Source: Haematococcus lacustris (taxonomy: Eukaryota; Chlorophyta; Chlorophyceae; Chlamydomonadales; Haematococcaceae). Taken from it: a DNA stretch of 64,000 nucleotides. Below the pieces are notes generated by a model. That model was not told the origin of the DNA. It worked only from the letters and a program-made list of their open reading frames with translations, and did no database searches. The position numbers were made by a program, and so were the translations under genes. The stretch covers positions 17,677,922 to 17,741,921 of the forward strand of contig JASKMD010000003.1 in NCBI GenBank assembly GCA_030144725.1, given 5' to 3'. Below are positions 1 to 9,653 of the stretch, one piece after another; the first letter of the stretch is position 1, and every line of letters starts with the position of its first letter.

Positions 1-1599
1 ATGGGTTTGGGGTCAAGTGTGGTTGTTGGTTCTGTTGTGATGGCAGGCTGGCCTATTCGGGCGTTGTTGTGGGGGTTGGTGCTGGGCGTGGGACCTGGCT
101 CGGAGGGAGTCTTCGGGGAGAGGAAGTTGGTGATGCGAATCTGGCGCTTGGTGCTGTGGTCGTGGGTGGTAACTCTGGTTGGGCGGCGCTTCTTTGTCAT
201 GGGGGGCACTTGTTGCATGGGCCTGCTGGGGGGGGGTGGCTCTGCTGCCAGGGGCGGGGATGGGGTGGGGCAAAGGGGTGGGGTTGGGGTTGGGGTTGGG
301 GTTGGGGTTGGGGTTGGGGCTGAGGCTGGGGCTGGGGCTGGGGCTGGGGCTGGAGCTGGGGGTGGGGGTACCTGTCTGCGTTTGGTATGTTTAGTGGTAG
401 GGTTTGTAGGGTTGGTTCTCTTGGATCTATGGTTCAGGGCAGTATTAGGAGCAGGCATTGCTCTGGTCTGATGTGCTTCTGTCATGGTAGTGAGGTCTAT
501 GGGGGTCGTGTGGTCTGCAAGGTGTGCGGCTAGGTCTTGAGGTGTGTAGCCTGCCTGGGGGTCTGCTAGCCATATCTCTCTACGGACAAATGTTGTGTGT
601 TCTACGTTGCCTGCAGTGATGGTCAGCAGGCTGCCCTGTAGGCGATGCCAGTCAAGGGGCGTGTTGAGCGGTTGTGGTGCGTGGCGTAGCGAGTCCAGCC
701 AGAGCCATCCTTGTGAGGTGTGCCTTATAGCAGTCGCATGGCCGATGTCTTTGCCATCGTTACAAGAGAGGAGGATGATTGCGCTTGTGCATGTTGCACC
801 TGTGTCTGTTATTGCACCCAGGATTTTACCGGGTGTGATGCTGCCTCGGGGGAGGAGTTGGGTGGCGGGGTGTAGATAGGTATTGTGATGTGTGCGGTGG
901 AGGTAGTGGTTCAATGTGTCTAATGAGAACTTGCCTTCTTTGTCGTAGATATGGCTTGTGTGCAATGCCCTCACTGCAAGCCCCATGCCTCGGGCTTGTT
1001 GTGCTAGTTGTTGCATGTGGTCCGCCAAGTTTTTACAATGTCTAATGACTGCTTGATGGTCTATCAGCTTGACTCCCATGGCCATGTTGAAGGCATGTAC
1101 GAGGCAGCAGTTATCATGTTGATACTCCATGTATGGGGGCTGGGGTGGGTTTGGCAATGTGTACCTGGGTATGTTGTCTTCCTTATGACTTATGATGTGG
1201 CATATACCTTCTCGACTTAGGGCTATGGTTTGTGTCGGTGTAGCTGCTGGGTCTGGTGCAATGACGAATATCTCGTGGAAGGTTGTTCTGTAGAGAGGCG
1301 ACAACTCGTGAATTGGTATGGCTGCTTTACTGGGGCTGTTGGAGTCTAGGAGCTTCCAATGGCCGCCAAGTTTTCGAATTGCCATGCTGTGGCCGTTCGT
1401 TTTACATAAGAAGTTAAGGGTGGCGTACTTCATCGCCAATGCGTCAAGCTCGTCGTCGCTCCAGTCCTCTGCGAAGTGTACACTCGCGCCGATTAAGGCC
1501 GGAAGTCGCCTACGTCATTTCTTCCCGGGAGGCATACTGCAGATAGCCCCATGAAAGGCCGACTCATCGCCGTTGTAATCATTGAAAAACTCAAAGTTG
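1..1599 (-). CDS. Tandem papain-fold cysteine peptidase-like protein, 3' end off window
   Basis: The minus strand is open from 1514 to the window edge with no stop, so the C-terminus lies outside. The protein contains a Cys box DNCCLVHAFN (about 1115-1085), then a His box GHATAIR (about 745-725) and WLWLDSL (about 690). That C-H-D order is the one found in papain/OTU/Josephin-type peptidases. Upstream, a second His/Asp pair (GHSMAIR, then GHWKLLDS, about 1395-1345) shows a duplicated domain whose Cys half is missing. The tail below 480 is low complexity, PAPAPTPTPT, from GGGGTT-type repeats. An in-frame TGA at 1517-1515 follows FFNDYNGDES...PPGKK, and a plausible acceptor (CGCAG) lies at about 1600, just inside the minisatellite. 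The TGA means this is either a pseudogene or begins at a later Met. It lies on T1's strand and may be transposon cargo; the exact family is unknown. Confidence 0.55.
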
Positions 1600-1630
1600 C
1601 TGCGATGTTATAACTATTTGAAAAATCGCC

Positions 1631-3235
1631 CGACCCTGTACAGGGTCCTGCGCCACAGGGTTCTGTCGCACGGCTACAGGGTCGTACGACATCTGTTTAC
1701 AGGGTCCTGCCGCACGGCTACAGGGTCCTACGACACACGTCTACAGGGTCCTGCCGCACGGCTACAGGGTCCTACGACATTTGTTTACAGGGTCCTGCCG
1801 CACGGCCACAGGGTCCTACGACGTATGTTTACAGGGTCCTGCCGCACAGCTACAGGGTCCTACGACACACATTCTGCAGGGTTCTGCCGCACGCCTACAG
1901 GGTCCTGCGACGTTTGTTTACAGGGTTCTGCCGCACAGCTACAGGGTCCTGCGACATACTTCTGCAGGGTTCTGCCGCACGCCTACAGGGTCCTTCGACA
2001 CAAGTCTACAGGGTTCTGCCGCACGCCTACAGGGTCCTGCGACGTTTGTTTACAGGGTTCTGCCGCACGTCTACAGGGCCCTACGACACACATTCTGCAG
2101 GGTTCTGCCGCACGCCTACAGGGTCCTGTGACACATCTCTACAGGGTTCTGCCGCACGCCTACAGGGTCCTGCGACACACTTCTGCAGGGTTCTGCCGCA
2201 CGCCTACAGGGTCCTGCGACACAAGTCTACAGGGTTCTGCCGCACGCCTACAGGGTCCTGCGACGTTTGTTTACAGGGTTCTGCCGCACGCCTACAGGGT
2301 TCTGCGACACACTTCTGCAGGGTTCTGCCGCACGCCTACAGGGTCCTGTGACACATCTCTACAGGGTTCTGCCGCACGCCTACAGGGTCCTGCGACACAC
2401 GACTACAGGGTTCTGCCGCACGCCTACAGGGTCCTGCGACACACTTCTGCAGGGTTCTGCCGCACGCCTACAGGGTCCTGTGACACATCTCTACAGGGTT
2501 CTGCCGCACGCCTACAGGGTCCTGCGACGTTTGCCTACAGGGTTCTGCCGCACGCCTACAGGGTCCTGCGACACACTTCTGCAGGGTTCTGCCGCACGCC
2601 TACAGGGTCCTGTGACACATCTCTACAGGGTTCTGCCGCACGCCTACAGGGTCCTGCGACCCACGTCTACAGGGTTCTGCCGCACGCCTACAGGGTCCTG
2701 CGACACACTTCTGCAGGGTTCTGCCGCACGCCTACAGGGTCCTATGACACACTTCTGCAGGGTTCTGCCGCACGCCTACAGGGTCCTGCGACCCACGTCT
2801 ACAGGGTTCTGCCGCACGCCTACAGGGTCCTGCGACACATGGCCTCAGGGTTCTGCCGCACGCCTACAGGGTTCTGCGCCACACGACTACAGGGTTCTGC
2901 CGCACTCCTACAGGGTCCTGCGACCCACGTCTACAGGGTTCTGCCGCACGCCTACAGGGTCCTGCGACCCACGTCTACAGGGTTCTGCCGCACGCCTACA
3001 GGGTCCTGCGACCCACGTCTACAGGGTTCTGCCGCACGCCTACAGGGTCCTGCGACACATGGCCACAGGGTTCTGCCGCACGCCTACAGGGTCCTGTGAC
3101 ACATCTCTACAGGGTTCTGCCGCACGCCTACAGGGTCCTGCTACATTAGGCTACAGGGTCCTGCCGCACGCCTACAGGGTCCTGCGACACATGGCCTCAG
3201 GGTTCTGCCGCACGCCTACAGGGTCCTACAGGTCA
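1631..3235 (+). repeat. 44-bp minisatellite with ACAGGGTYCT half-sites
   Basis: About 36 units of 44 bp, each made of two half-units: one with CAGGGTTCTGCCGCACGCC and one with CAGGGTCCTGCGACACA. The array opens at 1631 with a near-perfect palindrome, GACCCTGTACAGGGTC. Since 44 is not a multiple of 3 and the unit has no stop in this direction, all three plus frames stay open and give long artificial ORFs. The same family recurs in inverted orientation at about 16.7-18.0 kb on the other side of the T1-G1-G2 block. Confidence 0.95.
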
Positions 3236-3403
3236 TACCGCTAGGTATCTAAGGCATTCTATCACTAAATGCTGATGGTGTGACAGTGGCAGCAGCAGCA
3301 ACATGACAGTGACGCAGCCCAACAACTATAGAACAGGAACAGCATTACAAGCAATTATTCTGTCATCCGTTTTACTGGGTGCAGCACCGTGATTGATGTA
3401 TGA

Positions 3404-6400
3404 CTAGCTGCGGCTGAGGCTGTGCGCTGGCACAAAGAACATACGGCCGTAGCCCTCCCCATCCTCAAAGCTGGTCACAAAGACTGTGAAGATCTTGGTG
3501 GCATCAAACATATACCAATGCTGATCTCCATAGCCCTGGTGCATGCTGCCCATGGCTGACTGCTGCGGGCGCTCCTGAACAGGTGGAAGGGGGTCAGCCT
3601 GACGCTGTGATGCACCGGCTGCAAGCCTCTGGGACTTCCTGGTGCCACCTGTGCTGGCTGCCTCCGTTGCTGCCTGCACCACCCCACGCTTTGCTGACCT
3701 GTGCTGCTGTGGCCTACCTATACCGCTGGGCCCAGCACCCCCAATTGCATCCCCGTCACCTGGTAGCTCTCCCCCCCCCTGACCTCCTGCGTTAGCCGCT
3801 GCTCCAGCTCCTGCTGCTTGCTGTGGCCTGGGAACAGCCTGACCTGTTGCCGCCAAACATGAGGGGTGGGATGTAGGGCGGGTCAAGTAGATGCGGCTGA
3901 CTGCTAGGCGTAGGAACACCCCAGGCAGCTTGGGGTGCTCCAAACGAACCCAGAACTGCACATGGCCAGCCCAAATGGCCCACTTGTCGTCATCGAGCTC
4001 GAACGGGATGCTGACCCAGGTGTTGTTGCGGGTTGAGGGGCGTTTGTAAACACTGCTGAACACAATGGTGCCATTGCAGTCTGCTCGCTGGTAGTACCGC
4101 ACTGGGTACGGGGGTGCAGGGTCAGCGACCCGTTGATCCTCCTTGGCCTCCTCCTCTGCCTCCCCTGGGGTTAAGACCTCACCGAACACCTGCTTGACGT
4201 GCCATGGGCGCCATGGGGTGGCCTCGTCGCTGTTCTGCAGATCCTGGACTGCCTTCATGCAGCCCCTCATCATGGCACCCGGGCTGTTCTGCAGTGGGCA
4301 CTCTGCACTGCCCGCTCCCAGCAGCAGGGCCTGCTGCCCGTCCTGTGTCAGCTCGTCCTTCAGGCGGGCCTTGTAGTCCTGCTCTGCCTCTGGCTCAGCC
4401 CGGTCAAGCAGCCTCTTGCTGGCGTTATGCCCGGCCACCCGCATGGCTATGTGGGCATCCAGCTGGGCTCCAGGAATGCCGCTGGTGGTGATGGACTTCA
4501 TGTCATGCAGGTCACGCTCGATCCAGAGCTCGCCAAACAGGTATGTCCTGCCCACATTGCTCTCTTGCATGAACAGCCTGTGCACACCACAGCCATGATA
4601 CCATGTTGATGAATGGTGTGCCTGCAGCATGCATGCATTGTTGATGGGTAAGGTTGGCCTGCATGCTACTGTTTAAACTCTCACCTGCAGGCCGTTGTGT
4701 GGAGATTTGGGCAGACTTGGTCAGTAGGCACAGTCAGCTTGCCCTCGTTGTCTCCATGCGCAGCTGGGAGCTGAGGATCACGGCGGCAGCGCTCCAACCT
4801 GGCTGCATAGGTCTTCAGATGTGCATAGCCTGCCGCCATCCCCTCAGGTGTGGCGCTGTTCTCCGAGCCTGAATTGGGAAGACAAATCCTCATTGTTAGG
4901 TATATGTTAGTCATCATGCACCGGGGGATTGTTAGGTATATGTTAGTCATCATGGGACCGTGCCTGAAGTTGCTTGTTTGTAATTTACCTGGTGTCAAGT
5001 AGTGCAGCATAGCGCCCTCCAAGGCTGTCCACAACCCACGGTAGGGCTCTGGCAAAAGGTTGCCCCGCAACACGATGGGTGAGAAGTGCACATACCAGTG
5101 CTTGTAGTCCTCCATGCGCCATCCACTGCATGGTGACATGGGCATTGGAGCACCAGTGCAATCATAAGCGTGTCATGACATGCACCTTGAGATGTCCACA
5201 TCCTTTCCGTTCAGTGTGATGTGATTATGACATACTGCACTACATGCTTATGGCTTACGTGCGGTTGGCAAGGTCTCCCAGGTCCCGTCCCAAGTCTGAT
5301 GGGGATTGAATGGCTGCTCCACGCTTCACTATCTCACGCCGCACATCAATGTGAAGGCCATCTGCACTCATGAACCACTCCAGCTGGTGCTTTAGCAAGC
5401 CATACATGAAGCTGTGGTACACAGGCACCAGGTGGGCTAACCGGGCGTCCAGGTATTGCAGCAGCAGGGGCAGGAGGGGCTGGGCGTGGCATCCCACCAC
5501 CTTAGGGTCGCCTTGGGACCACCCATGGATGAAGGGAGCACCTCGGTCCATGATCTGTTCGTGGGTGAACTTCATGCGCACGTCATAGATGAGCACATAC
5601 TCCTGCAGTCCGCCACCGCAAGCAAGGATGGTGTGTGCCAAGGGATCCTTGGTCTGTTTTCATTGGCACATGTTGTCGAGTTTGTCAAGTGTTCCATACC
5701 TCCCGGTTGGAGCCTGGTAGGGTCTGCAGCGTTGGCGAGTCGTAGCCAAGGGGCGCCTTCTCTGTAGGGGGGTTGGGGGGCTTGCTGATGTTGCAGTTGT
5801 AGCACATCTTCAGGGCGCTGTGGCCCATGGCCCTGGTCAAAGTGGCTCTACATGCACACAATGACGCAATTCATTCCTCAATGGTTGTAATATGTTTGTG
5901 GATGGTACATGGCAGGGTACAAGTTGTATAGGGATAGACTGGACTGGTAGGTGGTGGAATCAATTGTAGGTGCTAGCTGTTGGCCTTTGTCTCACTCACG
6001 TGGCTGGGGTATCAGCGATTGATACCACTGGGACTCCATGGATGCGGACAGGCTCAACACGGGCGGGAGCCACACCATCAAAACCTGGGCCTGGGTGTGG
6101 CTCCACTATCACACCCAGGTCACCCGGGCCCTCGATGTGCTTGCTGACTTCCTGGCAGATGGCTTTCATGTAGCCTGTCAGGTGAGACTGGTGCTTCCCT
6201 CCGTTGATGACGGCCAGCACTGAGCTGCACGCCCGCTTGCCGCACACCTCAGCCGGCACATCCAGCAGCCTCAACAGGATCACACCCACTGACCAGGTGC
6301 CGTTCTTGCCCAGGGTCATCCAGTCAACCCCAATCATGAAGTGGGCTGTGTTGGGGGAGGTGGCCACAACCTCTGGTAGCTTGGGCTGCATCTCTCGCCA

Positions 6401-7100
6401 TGCAGGGCCTGCCAAACAACAACATCATGGTATGGTGCATGTCACTGTACTAATCACCTTTCTAAGCCGTCAATTCTATGCCATGGTCAACCCATGCCTA
6501 CTCACTTGCCCGGAAAGAGCCAGCAGGTGGGTCCACGCCCCGAGCTCGTCTGAACCAGGTCATCACGTCCTTCCGCTCCATGATGTTCTTCACCACTGTG
6601 TCCCAGCCGAACAGAGACATGCTCCACCGAGGCTTCCAGGTGATCTCCTGTGGGCTCCCTGTAACCAAGCAAGGGACAGCATACAACACATGTATACCTG
6701 TACAAGTGTCATTGAGAATTGACCATGCCCATGTAGATTGGTTTCACCTTTTTTATTGCTCTCAAAGAAGCGAGGCGTCTCGCAGTAGTAGCACTTGTCA
6801 TCCTTGTGGGCGAGCCACTCAGACCTACCATGCATGCATGCACATTAAGGCAGCCTTGACCCACACCAACAACATGTGAATTGTGCCATGCATGCATTGC
6901 TTAATCCACACCCTTTCCCCTGACCTCACCGTGTTATCTTCGGGTAGGTGAAGCCTGGGCAGTACTTGTTGTTGGCCTTGTTGTCCTTGCCCGCGTTGCA
7001 CACATGCACCTCGTACTCATTTGCGTGCTGGACGCCCTGCAAACTCATCAGCTGGTAGAAGCTGGTGATGAGGTTGAGATCTGGCTGGTTTGCAAGTAGC
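3404..7100 (-). CDS. T1: CACTA/EnSpm tnp2-like transposase, main part
   Basis: A multi-exon transposase. Minus exons read: from the gap to 6930, 6824-6748, 6658-6506, 6408-6000, 5847-5700, 5653-5259, 5125-4989, 4868-4685 and 4576-3404, all with GT..AG borders in phase. In order it shows a Cys-rich segment (EVHVCNAG, then DDKCYYCETPRF), a block ending MTWFRRARG, and the core IGVDWMTLGKNGTW with LLDVPAEVCGKRA, which resembles the tnp2 pattern with its first acidic residue. It continues with TRAMGHSALKMCYNCN, VYHSFMYGLLKHQLEWF, a MEDYKHWYVHF segment recalling DUF4218, and a C-terminal VRYYQRADCNG...HVQFWVRLEHP domain recalling DUF4216. T2 and T3 align colinearly over their whole length. No stop is seen in these exons; termination is TAG at 3404. 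Assignment to CACTA is by pattern, not by search. Confidence 0.75.
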
Positions 7101-7600
7101 NNNNNNNNNNNNNNNNNNNNNNNNNNNNNNNNNNNNNNNNNNNNNNNNNNNNNNNNNNNNNNNNNNNNNNNNNNNNNNNNNNNNNNNNNNNNNNNNNNNN
7201 NNNNNNNNNNNNNNNNNNNNNNNNNNNNNNNNNNNNNNNNNNNNNNNNNNNNNNNNNNNNNNNNNNNNNNNNNNNNNNNNNNNNNNNNNNNNNNNNNNNN
7301 NNNNNNNNNNNNNNNNNNNNNNNNNNNNNNNNNNNNNNNNNNNNNNNNNNNNNNNNNNNNNNNNNNNNNNNNNNNNNNNNNNNNNNNNNNNNNNNNNNNN
7401 NNNNNNNNNNNNNNNNNNNNNNNNNNNNNNNNNNNNNNNNNNNNNNNNNNNNNNNNNNNNNNNNNNNNNNNNNNNNNNNNNNNNNNNNNNNNNNNNNNNN
7501 NNNNNNNNNNNNNNNNNNNNNNNNNNNNNNNNNNNNNNNNNNNNNNNNNNNNNNNNNNNNNNNNNNNNNNNNNNNNNNNNNNNNNNNNNNNNNNNNNNNN
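7101..7600. other. Assembly gap (500 N)
   Basis: Exactly 500 N, a typical fixed-size scaffold gap. It removes T1 exons and the left border of the element that follows. ORFs spanning the gap are meaningless. Confidence 0.99.
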
Positions 7601-8800
7601 ACACAGTAAAGTGCCTAATTCCGGCCATTTCTTTGCCAAAACCGTCATAACTTCTCCACCACTGCTCCAAATTGAATGAACTTTATATCACTGAGTAGGG
7701 CTTGAAACCTGCTGCTCAGCAGTAGCAAGCTCATGTCTGGGCTCCACAGGCTTGAAACAACACGGCCAAAACTCTGACATACCCCCAAAATAGGGTGTTT
7801 CAAAACTAACTCTACCTAAATCTGGCCACTTGCAATACTCCCAACTTTGACTTAAACCCTACCCTGCATTTCAAGGCATGTATTCACCATGGGATTGATC
7901 ACCAAATGCAACAGGAATAGTTAAAGGAAGCTGTGTTGTGAATTGAAAGTTAAAGCATCACGATGTGCCCCCCCCCCTACACGCGAGCCCCTCCGCCATA
8001 CTTAGCTGCCCTGATGGAAACCTGCTCTTCCAGCTCCTGCCTGTTGTAGAACTGGTCTACTGCCCGGAAATACAGCGGAGGTTGCTCCTCCATTGAGCAA
8101 CTAACAGCTGCATCCATCATATCGTTGGTCACATTTAGGCATTTCCATGGTGCTAGAGTCACCATGCTCTTGCCACCTTGGATGGAGGCTTTTGTTGCTG
8201 TCAGCAGCTGCTACTTGTTGGGGGGGTATAGGCCTTGTTGATGGGGTCTTGGCAAACGCACGCTTCAATGGCTTTGTTTAGTATGTTTTTTTATGATATT
8301 AATTCATACTAATAAATTCATTATTTTTTCAATGGCTTCATTTGCTGCTCGGGCTTGCATTAGGGAAGGCGTGTGGCAGGCCCTTGCTCACACGGACCCA
8401 AGGGCCGGGGCCTGAGCTCTGCAAGTAGAAGAAACATTTTTTGGTACATGCAAAAATTACCGCCCAACATGGCAAGCGCTACGGCCGGACAGTCGCACAT
8501 TTGAAACAGCGCACCGACTGCACCATCTTTGTTACCCACCAAGGTATCTAGGAGCGTTGAGGAAGCTTCCTGAAACGCTCCTGGTAGTCGCGGCCGGGCC
8601 TTAACTCCGGATGCGGGTAAAACCGGCGGTCCCGGCAGTGCTAGGATCTCTCCTCCCACAATGCGCAAACATAACGCGACCCGACAACCACCCTTGTAAC
8701 TACCTAACAATGCGATGCGCGGCAAAAAAACGGGGGCTTTCAGCGAAGAAACGAGAGAACACGAGGAACGGGGTGGCCAGAATTAGGCACTTTACTGTGT
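7601..8800. mobile_element. Probable non-autonomous DNA element with about 27-bp TIRs
   Basis: The first 27 bases after the gap (7601-7627, beginning ACACAGTAAAGTGCCTAATT) reappear inverted at 8774-8800 with one mismatch. The interior is A/T-rich and unlike the flanks, and has no convincing gene. Two short minus ORFs (8165-7977 and 8725-8360) have no recognised domain. The right end abuts the acidic N-terminal exon of T1. The left end and its target-site duplication fall in the gap, so the superfamily (hAT-like is possible) cannot be fixed. Confidence 0.5.
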
Positions 8801-9552
8801 ACCCATCCCCTTCCTCATCACTGTCTTCACTCCCACTGTCATCACTATCACCTCCGTCCCCTCCTCTGTCGACTCCTCCCCTTCCTCCTACATCCCCCTC
8901 TTCTCTGTCTTCGCGCTGTCCCCCCCTGTTGTCCTCTTCTCCCCTCCCACGCTGGTCGTCCCCTCCTCCCTGTCCCCTCCATGCACCCTCTGGAATCCTG
9001 CCACCCTCTTGTCCCGCTGGGGCTGCTCGATCCCTGCCTCCTTGCCCGTCCTCAGCCACCCCTCCTCCATCTCCTTGCCCGTCCTCAGCCACCCCTCGTC
9101 CATCTCCACATCTCCCTTGTACACATGTCGTCACAACATGCGGACAACATGTGGCCTGCGGCGCAAATTGTCCGCGATGAGGTGCACGCCTTAGCTGCCT
9201 CACATGCGCACATGTACGTCAGCACGTACTAACTAAAAGCAATCGACATCTTACTGCCGACTCCTGCGATGTGTGTTGCTGAGCGTTTGGGGACTGGGCT
9301 TTCGACATTGCCTGCCACTCTGCCCAAGCCTTCGTTCCTTCGGCTCCCACGAACTGGGGATGGCTCTTGGAACAGTGAGTGCGCATTCCTTTTATGCCGC
9401 CTGATACTCCGCAAACTAGGCATTGATAGGCAGTCTTCACCATGATTGCCTGTGTCTTGGGAAGCCTGGAGAGCAAATGGTCGCACTGTGTCCGCTGGGC
9501 CATCGCGGCCCGCTGTGAGTGTACCCACCCGGCGTCGCTTGCTGGCCGACAA
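8801..9552 (-). CDS. Probable N-terminal exons of T1: C2H2-like finger and acidic region
   Basis: Two candidate starts lie on the minus strand. One is ATG at 9552 (MSASKRRRVG, basic). The other is an ATG near 9443 that opens MVKTAYQCLVCGVSGG and a C-x2-C...H-x5-H finger ending MRTHCSKSH. A donor (GTAAGATG) follows the finger near 9250. The next open segment, about 9203-8806, is Gly/Asp/Glu-rich and ends SEDSDEEGDG exactly where the inverted-repeat element begins. Nuclear DNA-binding N-termini of this kind suit a transposase. The link to the T1 core is inferred from strand, order and the divergent companion gene; the connecting exons lie in the gap. The two start frames differ, so a short intron or frameshift remains unresolved. 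Confidence 0.4.
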
Positions 9553-9653
9553 AGTGACTTTTGGTTAACTGTGGCTTGGACGAGAATTTTGTGAGTAAGT
9601 ACCGCTACATCGTGTTGTGGTCGTCTTGCCAGCCCCTAACAACAGCCTCTAAA
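9553..9653. promoter_or_regulatory. Divergent intergenic region between T1 and G1
   Basis: Only about 100 bp separate the T1 start on the minus strand from the G1 ATG at 9654 on the plus strand, so the two probably share a bidirectional promoter. No TATA box or other element is clear. The same head-to-head layout recurs between X and the other transposase copies. Confidence 0.4.

Noticed and set aside
1582..3244. Long repeat ORFs (up to 505 codons) in the 44-bp array
   Set aside because: Open only because the repeat unit has no stop; all three frames are open and no splice or start context supports a gene.
3404..6990. KDZ-type transposase, given the dioxygenase link
   Set aside because: The exon order and motifs (VDWMTLGKNGTW, DUF4218/4216-like C-terminus) fit tnp2/CACTA better; no KDZ signature seen.
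6926..7679. ORFs spanning the first gap
   Set aside because: They consist of N; only the first few codons are real sequence.
8360..8725. 121-codon minus ORF in the inverted-repeat element
   Set aside because: No recognisable domain, no homologue within the window, and it lies inside a probable non-autonomous element.
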